Source of the DNA: Bacillota bacterium
GTDB lineage: Bacteria > Bacillota > Clostridia > Peptostreptococcales > Anaerovoracaceae
Assembly: GCA_016284485.1 (NCBI GenBank)
Contig: JAEEOX010000175.1
Coordinates: 1 to 7,733, forward strand
DNA length: 7,733 nucleotides
Direction of reading: 5' to 3'
In this document: positions 1 to 4,897 of the stretch, piece after piece
How the letters are laid out: every line of letters starts with the position of its first letter
How positions within the stretch are numbered: the stretch's first letter is position 1
Position numbers and translations under genes: made by a program
The notes under the pieces: model-generated
Told to the model about the DNA's origin: nothing
The model's database searches: none
The model's input: the letters and a program-made list of their open reading frames with translations, nothing else

Positions 1-1028
1 GCCAGATCCTCCACCGATCCCCTGTAGTATCTGGAATCGATCAGGGTGATCCTTGAGAAATCGCTGAGGATCGCCGGAACGAAGGAGTTGGCGTAGGAAT
101 CCTTCACGATCAGAAGGGACGGCTTTCCTTCCCCGTTCTCGGGAATGATATCAGCCTTTCCGTAGTTGCCGCCCAGATATACCTCGTACTGATCCTTCTG
201 ATCCAGCCTGTCTCTGAAATATATGGAGCTGAACTCTTCGCCGTCGGCGGTGAGTTTCGTCCTGTCCTCTTCCCATCCTGCGGGGAGCTGGATATCATCG
301 GTCACATCGCCGTTCATGAGGATCTTGGAATAAAGGGTCCCACGGAATCCTCCGGAGACCGTCACCAGTTCCGGAAGGTCGACCTTGAGTCCGGCCCGGG
401 CAAGATAGACGGATGCGGCGTTCATTGCACCCTTCATGTTCCAGTGGTGATCCGTCTTGTAGTACATGTCAGGCTCCATCTGGTCCCTCAGAAGGATCAG
501 GCCGTCTCCCAGCGCATCCTCCGCGTGAGAGAAACAGCGATACTCATCGAAGTTGGTGCTCATGTTGTAAGCCGCCCTGTTGGCAAAAGACGCAGAGGGT
601 ACCAGCATCACGTCCACCGGGATCCTTCCTTCCAGGTCACTTCTGAGAAGTGCCACATTGTCCAGATTTCCCCGGAACGTTGACCAGTCGAATTCCCAGG
701 CTGTATTCCTTTCCGCCAGGACACCGTCCTTCAGGAGATAGACGCCGTTTATGTCCTTCCTGAGTCCGGCCTTCAGTATATTGGAATACATACTTATCCA
801 CTGCTCGCGGCCTATGATCTGATCCGTCAGGTATTTTTCCGAATCCTCTTCGAATTCACCGCTCAGAATATCCCCGATATCAAAGTCGGGTGCCTGCTCC
901 AGGTATCTGTTCTCGTTGTCAGACTTCTCCCTATCCGGAAGGATCAGTGTGCCCAGGGACAGGAAGGCGATGATGAGCACGGCGGATACCATCAGTATTA
1001 TGTTTTTCTTTGGATCTTTTGCGCTCAT
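1..1028 (-). CDS. DHHW-family SGNH-like protein (AlgX/AlgJ type), 3' end cut by window edge
   Basis: Read from ATG at 1028-1026, the frame stays open to the window edge, giving about 342 residues without a stop. Residues ~10-30 are one hydrophobic segment after a short basic start, which suggests a membrane anchor or uncleaved signal with the rest outside the cell. Visible family marks are NGVYLLKDG (94-102), the eponymous TDHHW (192-196) and KDSYANSF (309-316), followed by a DSRYY segment. In AlgX/AlgJ-type proteins the Asp-His of the first block and the Ser of the second form an SGNH-like acetyl-esterase/transferase triad, so D193, H195 and S311 are candidate catalytic residues (inference). 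The start lies one base after the stop of the acyltransferase gene, so the two are probably translationally coupled. No strong ribosome binding site is seen. Likely role: transferring acetyl groups exported by the MBOAT partner onto a surface polysaccharide. The substrate is unknown. Confidence 0.88.
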   Translation of the reverse strand, partial: MSAKDPKKNIILMVSAVLIIAFLSLGTLILPDREKSDNENRYLEQAPDFDIGDILSGEFEEDSEKYLTDQIIGREQWISMYSNILKAGLRKDINGVYLLKDGVLAERNTAWEFDWSTFRGNLDNVALLRSDLEGRIPVDVMLVPSASFANRAAYNMSTNFDEYRCFSHAEDALGDGLILLRDQMEPDMYYKTDHHWNMKGAMNAASVYLARAGLKVDLPELVTVSGGFRGTLYSKILMNGDVTDDIQLPAGWEEDRTKLTADGEEFSSIYFRDRLDQKDQYEVYLGGNYGKADIIPENGEGKPSLLIVKDSYANSFVPAILSDFSRITLIDSRYYRGSVEDL

Positions 1029-1029
1029 A

Positions 1030-2466
1030 TCAGAACCTGAAATAAAGGAACGGGTTGTAGCTTCCGCTTACCAGGAAGGCTACCGAAACTATAAACAATA
1101 TTGCAAGGACTGCGGTCTCCAGTATGTCCGCGGCAAGACCTCCGCGTAACTTCCCGAGAATGCCTGTCCATATCTTTTTGACAACGGGCGTGGAGCAGAT
1201 GGCTGCCACAAGGAACAGCGGCCAGTAGGAGGACAGATAGTATCTGAACTCCAGAGGCTGGGCCGTTCCCTTTCCGAACATGCAGCCCACGAATTCCATG
1301 AGTTCCCCGAAGTCGGTGATCTTGAAGAGCACCCAGCCCAGGGTCACCAGGAACAGCGCATAGAAATGCTTTATAAATGCCAGCTTCCCCGGGATCCTGT
1401 CCAAAACCTTCAGAAGGAAGAGCTTCTCGATTATGAGGAGAATGCCGTAGTAGACTCCCCAGAGCACGAAGTTCCAGCTGGCGCCGTGCCAGAGTCCCGT
1501 AAGGGCCCAGACGATGGCAATGTTTATGAGCTGTCTCAGAAGCCCCTTCCTGTTGCCGCCCAGCGGGATGTAAACGTAATCTCTGAACCATGAGGAAAGG
1601 CTCATGTGCCACCTTCTCCAGAACTCAGTTATGGTGGACGAGATATACGGGTAGTTGAAGTTCTCCAGATAGTCGAAGCCGAATATTCTTCCAAGGCCGA
1701 TGGCCATATCGGAATAACCGCTGAAGTCGAAATATATCTGGAAGGTGAAGGCGATGGCGCCCATCCATGCAAGGCCTGAGCTTATGTCTGCGTAAGCTTC
1801 CTTCATGCCGTAGATCTCCTCCCAGACAGCGGCCATCTGGTTGGCGATGAGGATCTTTTTGGCAAAGCCGAATATGAATCTTCTGATACCTTCCGTGACC
1901 CTTTCGGGATCCGAAGTTCTGGCCTTCAGAGCCTTCTCACAGTCCGAGTACCTGACTATGGGTCCAGCGATGAGCTGGGGGAAAAGCGCCACATAGCAAG
2001 CCAGGGTGATGAAGTCCTTCTGGACCTCCACCTTGCCTCTGTACACGTCGATGACGTAGGACATGGTCTGGAAGGTGTAGAAGCTGATTCCAATGGGAAG
2101 AGCTATGCCGAGAAGATGCATGCCGCTTCCCACCAGAGAGTTCACCGTCTCGATCAAAAAATCTGCATACTTGAAGAAACCCAGCAGTCCCAGGTTCACA
2201 AGTACGTCCAGCACCAAAAAGGCGCGTGCAGCGCCTGTGGAGCCTTTTTCCTTCGCCCTTCCCACCATGAGTGCCAGCACATAGTTGGATATGATCGACA
2301 CGATCATGATCAGGATATACTTGGGCTCGCCCCAGCCGTAGAACACAAGGCTCGCCAGAAGCAGCACTGCGTTCCTGGCCCTGGTGAACCTGGCAGGCGT
2401 AAGGAAATATATTAAAAGCGTCACCGGAAGGAACGCCATTAAGAATACTGAACTTGAGAATACCAA
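1030..2466 (-). CDS. MBOAT-family membrane O-acyltransferase (AlgI/DltB-like)
   Basis: This 478-residue polytopic membrane protein is the usual length for AlgI-type members of the MBOAT family. These move acyl groups, normally acetyl, across the membrane for O-acylation of exopolysaccharide or wall polymers. Motifs in order: FPQLIAGPIVRY (162-173), YFDFSGYSDMAIG (245-257), the FWRRWHMSLSSWFRDY block (282-297) running into IPLGG, and GLWHGASWNF (324-333). H286 and H327 match the two conserved histidines of the family. Many hydrophobic segments cover the full length. I chose the TTG at 2466-2464 because GGAGG lies five bases upstream and the resulting MVFSSSVFLMAFLP is a typical family N-terminus. 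The first in-frame ATG is codon 10 and would lose part of the first helix. It is followed after one base by the DHHW gene, a common pairing in polysaccharide acetylation loci. The acceptor polymer cannot be told from the sequence. Confidence 0.93.
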   Translation of the reverse strand: MVFSSSVFLMAFLPVTLLIYFLTPARFTRARNAVLLLASLVFYGWGEPKYILIMIVSIISNYVLALMVGRAKEKGSTGAARAFLVLDVLVNLGLLGFFKYADFLIETVNSLVGSGMHLLGIALPIGISFYTFQTMSYVIDVYRGKVEVQKDFITLACYVALFPQLIAGPIVRYSDCEKALKARTSDPERVTEGIRRFIFGFAKKILIANQMAAVWEEIYGMKEAYADISSGLAWMGAIAFTFQIYFDFSGYSDMAIGLGRIFGFDYLENFNYPYISSTITEFWRRWHMSLSSWFRDYVYIPLGGNRKGLLRQLINIAIVWALTGLWHGASWNFVLWGVYYGILLIIEKLFLLKVLDRIPGKLAFIKHFYALFLVTLGWVLFKITDFGELMEFVGCMFGKGTAQPLEFRYYLSSYWPLFLVAAICSTPVVKKIWTGILGKLRGGLAADILETAVLAILFIVSVAFLVSGSYNPFLYFRF

Positions 2467-2476
2467 AACATCCTCC
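2464..2476 (-). promoter_or_regulatory. Ribosome binding site and TTG start of the acyltransferase gene
   Basis: On the minus strand GGAGG (2476-2472) is followed by five bases and then TTG (2466-2464). An ATG at 2471-2469 lies between them but is out of frame. The site decides the start: the TTG reading restores the conserved MBOAT N-terminus. Confidence 0.75.
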
Positions 2477-2512
2477 GCGTAATTAGTCTTACAAGAAATA
2501 TACCACGGAGGA
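2471..2512. repeat. Inverted repeat pairing the acyltransferase RBS with its promoter spacer
   Basis: The arms are TCCTCCGCG (2471-2479) and CACGGAGGA (2504-2512), pairing over nine positions with one G-U. One arm holds the Shine-Dalgarno sequence of the acyltransferase gene and the other lies in the -35/-10 spacer. A transcript from the local promoter would lack the upstream arm. A read-through transcript from the tRNA operon would contain both arms and could hide the ribosome binding site. The regulatory role is inference. Confidence 0.45.
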
Positions 2513-2525
2513 TGAATGTTTTCAA
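2497..2525 (-). promoter_or_regulatory. Sigma-A type promoter for the acyltransferase/DHHW operon
   Basis: On the minus strand TTGAAA (2525-2520) is separated by 17 bases from TATATT (2502-2497). Transcription would start near 2490, leaving a short leader of about 25 bases before the TTG start. It lies downstream of the tRNA terminator, so this unit is probably independent of the tRNAs. Confidence 0.7.
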
Positions 2526-2580
2526 TAAGGATATAGTGGAATGAGGGGCTGTTTGTTCAGAAAAATACCAAGATATTGTC

Positions 2581-2596
2581 CCCTGAAACATCAGGG
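2581..2596. other. Small hairpin after the tRNA terminator
   Basis: CCCTGA and TCAGGG form a perfect 6-bp stem around a four-base loop, just past the U-tract of the main terminator. It lacks a U-tract of its own on the minus strand, so it may only back up termination or shield the 3' end. Confidence 0.35.
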
Positions 2597-2597
2597 C

Positions 2598-2630
2598 AAA
2601 GAAAAACCGGCGACCCTTTCGGATCGCCGG
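2598..2630 (-). terminator. Rho-independent terminator of the tRNA operon
   Basis: On the minus strand CCGGCGATCC (2630-2621), loop GAAA (2620-2617) and GGGTCGCCGG (2616-2607) form a 10-bp stem with one U-G pair. TTTTTCTTT follows at 2606-2598. It begins seven bases after the CCA of tRNA-Phe and closes the tRNA cluster. Confidence 0.93.
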
Positions 2631-2636
2631 AAGAAA

Positions 2637-2712
2637 TGGTGCCCAGTTCCGGAATCGAACCAGAGACACGGGGATTTTCAGTCCCCTGCTCTACCAACTG
2701 AGCTAACTGGGC
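2637..2712 (-). tRNA. tRNA-Phe (anticodon GAA)
   Basis: A 76-base cloverleaf including the encoded CCA. The acceptor GCCCAGT pairs with ACTGGGC. The anticodon loop is CTGAAAA on a GGGGA/TCCCC stem, and the T-loop is TTCGATT. It is the last gene of the cluster, directly before the terminator and 17 bases after the CAT tRNA. Confidence 0.97.
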
Positions 2713-2729
2713 ACGTTCTTTCTTGTAAA

Positions 2730-2805
2730 TGGTGGGCCTCCAGGGATTTGAACCCGGGACCTGCCGGTTATGAGCCGGATGCTCTAACCACTGAGCTAGA
2801 GGCCC
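2730..2805 (-). tRNA. tRNA with anticodon CAT: elongator Met or Ile2
   Basis: A 76-base cloverleaf with encoded CCA. The acceptor is GGGCCTC/GAGGCCC, the anticodon loop CTCATAA and the T-loop TTCAAAT. It is not an initiator: pair 1:72 is G:C and the three GC pairs of the initiator anticodon stem are missing. The anticodon alone cannot separate Met from Ile2 (lysidine-modified). The C4:G69 and C5:G68 acceptor pairs resemble those known in E. coli tRNA-Ile2. Two stem mismatches are visible: T27/C43 in the anticodon stem and C50/T64 in the T-stem. Confidence 0.9.
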
Positions 2806-2816
2806 AAATTCTGAAC

Positions 2817-2893
2817 TGGTCGGGGTGACAGGATTTGAACCTGCGGCCCACTGGTCCCAAACCAGTTGCGCTACCAAGCTGCGCTACACCCCG
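2817..2893 (-). tRNA. tRNA-Pro (anticodon TGG)
   Basis: A 77-base cloverleaf with encoded CCA. The acceptor is CGGGGTG/CACCCCG, the anticodon loop TTTGGGA on an ACTGG/CCAGT stem, and the T-loop TTCAAAT. It lies just downstream of a consensus promoter in the preceding gap, so this gene and the two after it can be transcribed separately from the rest of the cluster. Confidence 0.97.
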
Positions 2894-2910
2894 TCATCGG
2901 CAACTATTTC

Positions 2911-2939
2911 ATTATAATGACCGATCCTGACATTGTCAA
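2911..2939 (-). promoter_or_regulatory. Internal consensus promoter ahead of tRNA-Pro
   Basis: On the minus strand TTGACA (2939-2934), 17 bases and TATAAT (2916-2911) match the vegetative sigma consensus exactly in both boxes and spacing. Transcription would start near 2904, about ten bases before the mature 5' end of tRNA-Pro. The -35 box lies in an 11-base inverted repeat, TGACATTGTCA on the plus strand (2928-2938). No terminator is seen between tRNA-Trp and this promoter. Confidence 0.85.
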
Positions 2940-2963
2940 GCAGGGATTTTGATGGTTAAAATC

Positions 2964-3039
2964 TGGCAGGGGCAGAAGGATTCGAACCCTCGACACGCGG
3001 TTTTGGAGACCGCTGCTCTACCAACTGAGCTATACCCCT
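2964..3039 (-). tRNA. tRNA-Trp (anticodon CCA)
   Basis: A 76-base cloverleaf with encoded 3' CCA and discriminator G. The acceptor AGGGGTA pairs with TGCCCCT with one wobble. The anticodon loop is CTCCAAA on a GCGGT/ACCGC stem, and the T-loop is TTCGAAT. A 70-base gap with an internal promoter separates it from tRNA-Pro. Confidence 0.97.
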
Positions 3040-3045
3040 ATATTA

Positions 3046-3137
3046 TGGCGGAGAAGATGGGATTCGAACCCATGCTGCCCTTAACGAACACTAACGGTTT
3101 AGCAAACCGTCCTCTTCAGCCACTTGAGTACTTCTCC
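3046..3137 (-). tRNA. tRNA-Ser (anticodon GCT)
   Basis: A 92-base class II tRNA with encoded CCA. The acceptor is GGAGAAG/CTTCTCC, the anticodon loop TTGCTAA on an ACGGT/ACCGT stem, and the T-loop TTCGAAT. The long variable arm can form a short stem rich in G-U pairs (GTTC with GGGC). Its 5' end is 10 bases from the palindromic element in the large gap. Confidence 0.95.
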
Positions 3138-3147
3138 TTATACTCGC

Positions 3148-3249
3148 CAATTTCACGTTCTACTGCGTTGCTGCTCCTTCGATCGTCAGTCACGTACCTG
3201 AGTACGCTCCTTCCTCACTCAGTCGCGCGCCTTGTATAACGCGAAATTG
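3148..3249. repeat. Imperfect palindromic element inside the tRNA cluster
   Basis: The ends are CAATTTCACGTT (3148-3159) and AACGCGAAATTG (3238-3249), inverted copies with one difference. A central hairpin CGTAC-CTGA-GTACG (3193-3206) sits near the midpoint. Two direct copies of a 22-base unit beginning GCTCCTTC (3173-3194 and 3206-3227) lie on either side of the centre. I see no reading frame or tRNA in it, and no U-tract after it. The layout suits a small dispersed non-coding repeat or a transcribed structured spacer. It would be part of the tRNA precursor. Confidence 0.6.
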
Positions 3250-3369
3250 CCTTCGTATCAGATGCTCTTCAAATTCACATTTCCCGCTCCGCCGAAAGGT
3301 GCCTGAAAATATGAAATTCACTTCGCAATCTATATGTAAACGGCATTGCCTATGACCGATCGCGGATAA
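3250..3369. other. Non-coding remainder of the Ser-Ser tRNA spacer
   Basis: This 120-base stretch holds no gene I can support. It carries two direct copies of AAATTCAC (in the plus-strand contexts tcAAATTCACat and tgAAATTCACtt), which resemble the ends of the adjacent palindrome. A 10-base copy of ATGACCGATC (3352-3361) also occurs in the promoter spacer before tRNA-Pro (2917-2926). No promoter or terminator is evident. Confidence 0.4.
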
Positions 3370-3458
<89 letters not shown>

Positions 3459-3483
3459 ATCGTAAGGTTCTCCCTGTAAATGA

Positions 3484-3559
3484 TGGTGACCCATCCGAGA
3501 TTCGAACTCGGGACACCTTGATTAAAAGTCAAGTGCTCTGCCGACTGAGCTAATGGGTC
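3484..3559 (-). tRNA. tRNA-Lys (anticodon TTT)
   Basis: A 76-base cloverleaf with encoded CCA. The acceptor is GACCCAT/ATGGGTC, the anticodon loop CTTTTAA on a CTTGA/TCAAG stem, and the T-loop TTCGAAT. All stems pair. Confidence 0.97.
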
Positions 3560-3570
3560 TTATAAAAAAT

Positions 3571-3645
3571 TGGCTGGGGTAGCAAGATTCGAACTTACGA
3601 ATGACGGGATCAAAACCCGTTGCCTTACCGCTTGGCTATACCCCA
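3571..3645 (-). tRNA. tRNA-Gln (anticodon TTG)
   Basis: A 75-base cloverleaf with encoded CCA. The acceptor is TGGGGTA/TACCCCA, with the T1:A72 pair typical of tRNA-Gln. The anticodon loop is TTTTGAT on an ACGGG/CCCGT stem, and the T-loop is TTCGAAT. The spacer to tRNA-Lys is 11 bases. Confidence 0.97.
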
Positions 3646-3683
3646 ACGATATTCCCCAAACCTCTTAATAGTTTAAAAAAATG

Positions 3684-3760
3684 TGGTGAGCCCGTTGGGA
3701 TTCGAACCCAAGGCACACGGCTTAGAAGGCCGTTGCTCTATCCAGCTGAGCTACGAGCCC
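3684..3760 (-). tRNA. tRNA-Arg (anticodon TCT)
   Basis: A 77-base cloverleaf with encoded CCA. The acceptor GGGCTCG pairs with CGGGCTC using two G-U pairs. The anticodon loop is CTTCTAA on an ACGGC/GCCGT stem, and the T-loop is TTCGAAT. A 38-base AT-rich spacer leads to tRNA-Gln. Confidence 0.96.
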
Positions 3761-3775
3761 ACACTTTTAAAAAAA

Positions 3776-3850
3776 TGGAGCGGAAGACGGGATTCGGACC
3801 CGCGACCCTCGCCTTGGCAAGGCGATGCTCTACCCCTGAGCCACTTCCGC
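3776..3850 (-). tRNA. tRNA-Gly (anticodon GCC)
   Basis: A 75-base cloverleaf with encoded CCA and discriminator T. The acceptor is GCGGAAG/CTTCCGC and the anticodon loop TTGCCAA on a TCGCC/GGCGA stem. The T-loop reads TCCGAAT, so position 55, a near-universal U that becomes pseudouridine, is C here. The other T-loops in this cluster keep T at that position. Confidence 0.95.
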
Positions 3851-3877
3851 ATGTATAGATATTAAGTTTTTAAAAAT

Positions 3878-3962
3878 TGGTCGAGGGAGATGGATTCGAA
3901 CCATCGAAAGCTCAGCTAACGGATTTACAGTCCGCCCCCTTTGGCCACTCGGGAATCCCTCG
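3878..3962 (-). tRNA. tRNA-Tyr (anticodon GTA)
   Basis: An 85-base class II tRNA with encoded CCA. The acceptor CGAGGGA pairs fully with TCCCTCG, making pair 1:72 C:G. The anticodon loop is CTGTAAA on a GCGGA/TCCGT stem, the variable arm includes AGC-TGA-GCT, and the T-loop is TTCGAAT. Bacterial tRNA-Tyr usually has G1:C72, so the first pair is unusual. Only four bases separate it from the preceding tRNA-Gly. Confidence 0.95.
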
Positions 3963-3966
3963 ACAG

Positions 3967-4040
<74 letters not shown>

Positions 4041-4051
4041 ACAATGATCAT

Positions 4052-4126
4052 TGGAGCTGGTGGAGGGAATCGAACCCCCAACCTGCTGATTACAAATCAG
4101 CTGCTCTACCGTTGAGCCACACCAGC
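4052..4126 (-). tRNA. tRNA-Thr (anticodon TGT)
   Basis: A 75-base cloverleaf with encoded CCA. The acceptor is GCTGGTG/CACCAGC, the anticodon loop TTTGTAA on a GCTGA/TCAGC stem, and the T-loop TTCGATT with one wobble in the T-stem. Confidence 0.97.
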
Positions 4127-4135
4127 GTGTTAAAT

Positions 4136-4212
4136 TGGCGACCAAGATCAGGCTCGAACTGACGACCTCCAGCGTGACAGGCTGGCATTCTAACCAACTG
4201 AACTACTTGGCC
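4136..4212 (-). tRNA. tRNA-Asp (anticodon GTC)
   Basis: A 77-base cloverleaf with encoded CCA and the discriminator G expected for Asp. The acceptor GGCCAAG pairs with CTTGGTC using one wobble. The anticodon loop is CTGTCAC on a CCAGC/GCTGG stem, and the T-loop is TTCGAGC. It is the first gene of the cluster, about 40 bases after the predicted transcription start. Confidence 0.97.
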
Positions 4213-4259
4213 GCATATGCACGGAGGTCGAATCATCTAATCGCCCGACGCACTTTATA

Positions 4260-4288
4260 AATATATATTAAGTCTCCGGCTTTGTCAA
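4260..4288 (-). promoter_or_regulatory. Main promoter of the tRNA cluster, overlapping the end of the YigZ-family gene
   Basis: On the minus strand TTGACA (4288-4283), 17 bases and TATATT (4265-4260) form a strong vegetative promoter. The -35 box is made of the Leu-Thr codons close to the C-terminus of the upstream gene, and the stop codon lies in the spacer. Transcription should start near 4253. The start region is GC-rich, as in stringently controlled stable-RNA promoters; that regulation is inference. Confidence 0.82.
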
Positions 4289-4897
4289 GATTTTTTTCTC
4301 GATTTTTAAAACTTTCCCTTTACCCCCTGTCAGATCCTTGAGAAAGGCCAGTGTTTCCCCTTCTCTTTCAGTATCGCAGGACAGCTCCACGTCAACGTTT
4401 TCGCCGAATTCCGCACCGATCAGACCGAAATATCCGCCCTGGATCTTTTGCAGTCTCCCGTAGGTGCTGTAATCCAGGGAATAGTTTATGACGGACATTT
4501 CGAAGGCTCCGCCCACGCCCGCCTCCTCAAGGCCCAGCTTGGCAGTGGACGAGTATGCTCTGGCCAGTCCGCCGGTACCCAGCTTGATGCCGCCGAAATA
4601 TCTGGTGATGACCACGCAGACGTTGGTCAGCTCCATGGAGCTGAGAAGCTTCATGACCGGAGCTCCCGCAGTACCCTGTGGCTCACTGTCGTCAGAGGAC
4701 CACTGTATCTGCATCTTGCCCCCTATGATCATGGCGGGAACGTTATGGGTGGCCTCACGGTGTTCCTTCCTTATGGAAGCAATGAACTCCTCAGCCTCTT
4801 CCCTGGTGCTTACGGGCCTGATATGACAGATGAATCTGGATTTCTGTATTATCTGTTCCGCCGTGGCTTCCCTGAGCACGGTCCTGTAGAGCATCAT
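4268..4897 (-). CDS. yigZ: YigZ/IMPACT (UPF0029) family protein
   Basis: This 209-residue protein has the usual length and layout of the YigZ/YvyE family: an N-terminal UPF0029 (IMPACT-like) domain, about residues 1-125, and a smaller C-terminal domain of ferredoxin-like fold. Family marks are HNVPAMIIG (51-59), DDSEPQGTAGAP (69-80, where most members have DDGEPSGTAG) and RYFGGIKLGTGGLARAY (99-115). The molecular function in bacteria is not settled; eukaryotic IMPACT modulates Gcn2 signalling, and a translation-linked role is inference. The start ATG overlaps the hflX stop in an ATGA junction. A second ATG follows immediately, and GAGGAG lies eight bases upstream of the first. Translation is therefore probably coupled to hflX. 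The last codons contain the -35 box of the tRNA promoter and no terminator follows, so this operon may read into the tRNAs. Confidence 0.94.
   Translation of the reverse strand: MMLYRTVLREATAEQIIQKSRFICHIRPVSTREEAEEFIASIRKEHREATHNVPAMIIGGKMQIQWSSDDSEPQGTAGAPVMKLLSSMELTNVCVVITRYFGGIKLGTGGLARAYSSTAKLGLEEAGVGGAFEMSVINYSLDYSTYGRLQKIQGGYFGLIGAEFGENVDVELSCDTEREGETLAFLKDLTGGKGKVLKIEKKILTKPET

Noticed and set aside
1025..1612. A 195-codon minus-strand frame inside the acyltransferase gene
   Set aside because: It overlaps the MBOAT gene in another frame across its conserved motif region and gives a Cys/His/Arg-rich sequence with no recognisable domain.
2557..2877. Open frames with peptides such as AQWLEHPAHNRQVPGSNPW
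   Set aside because: These are translations of tRNA genes (Pro, CAT, Phe), a familiar false protein. The plus-strand frames around 2541-2828, 2949-3239 and 3601-3865 are the same artefact.
3148..3249. Palindromic element read as a terminator
   Set aside because: Neither strand has a U-tract after the inverted ends and the stem is interrupted, so factor-independent termination is unlikely.
4213..4259. Possible T-box or riboswitch in the tRNA leader
   Set aside because: The leader is only about 40 bases and shows just a small GCATATGC palindrome, with no T-box or specifier-type structure.
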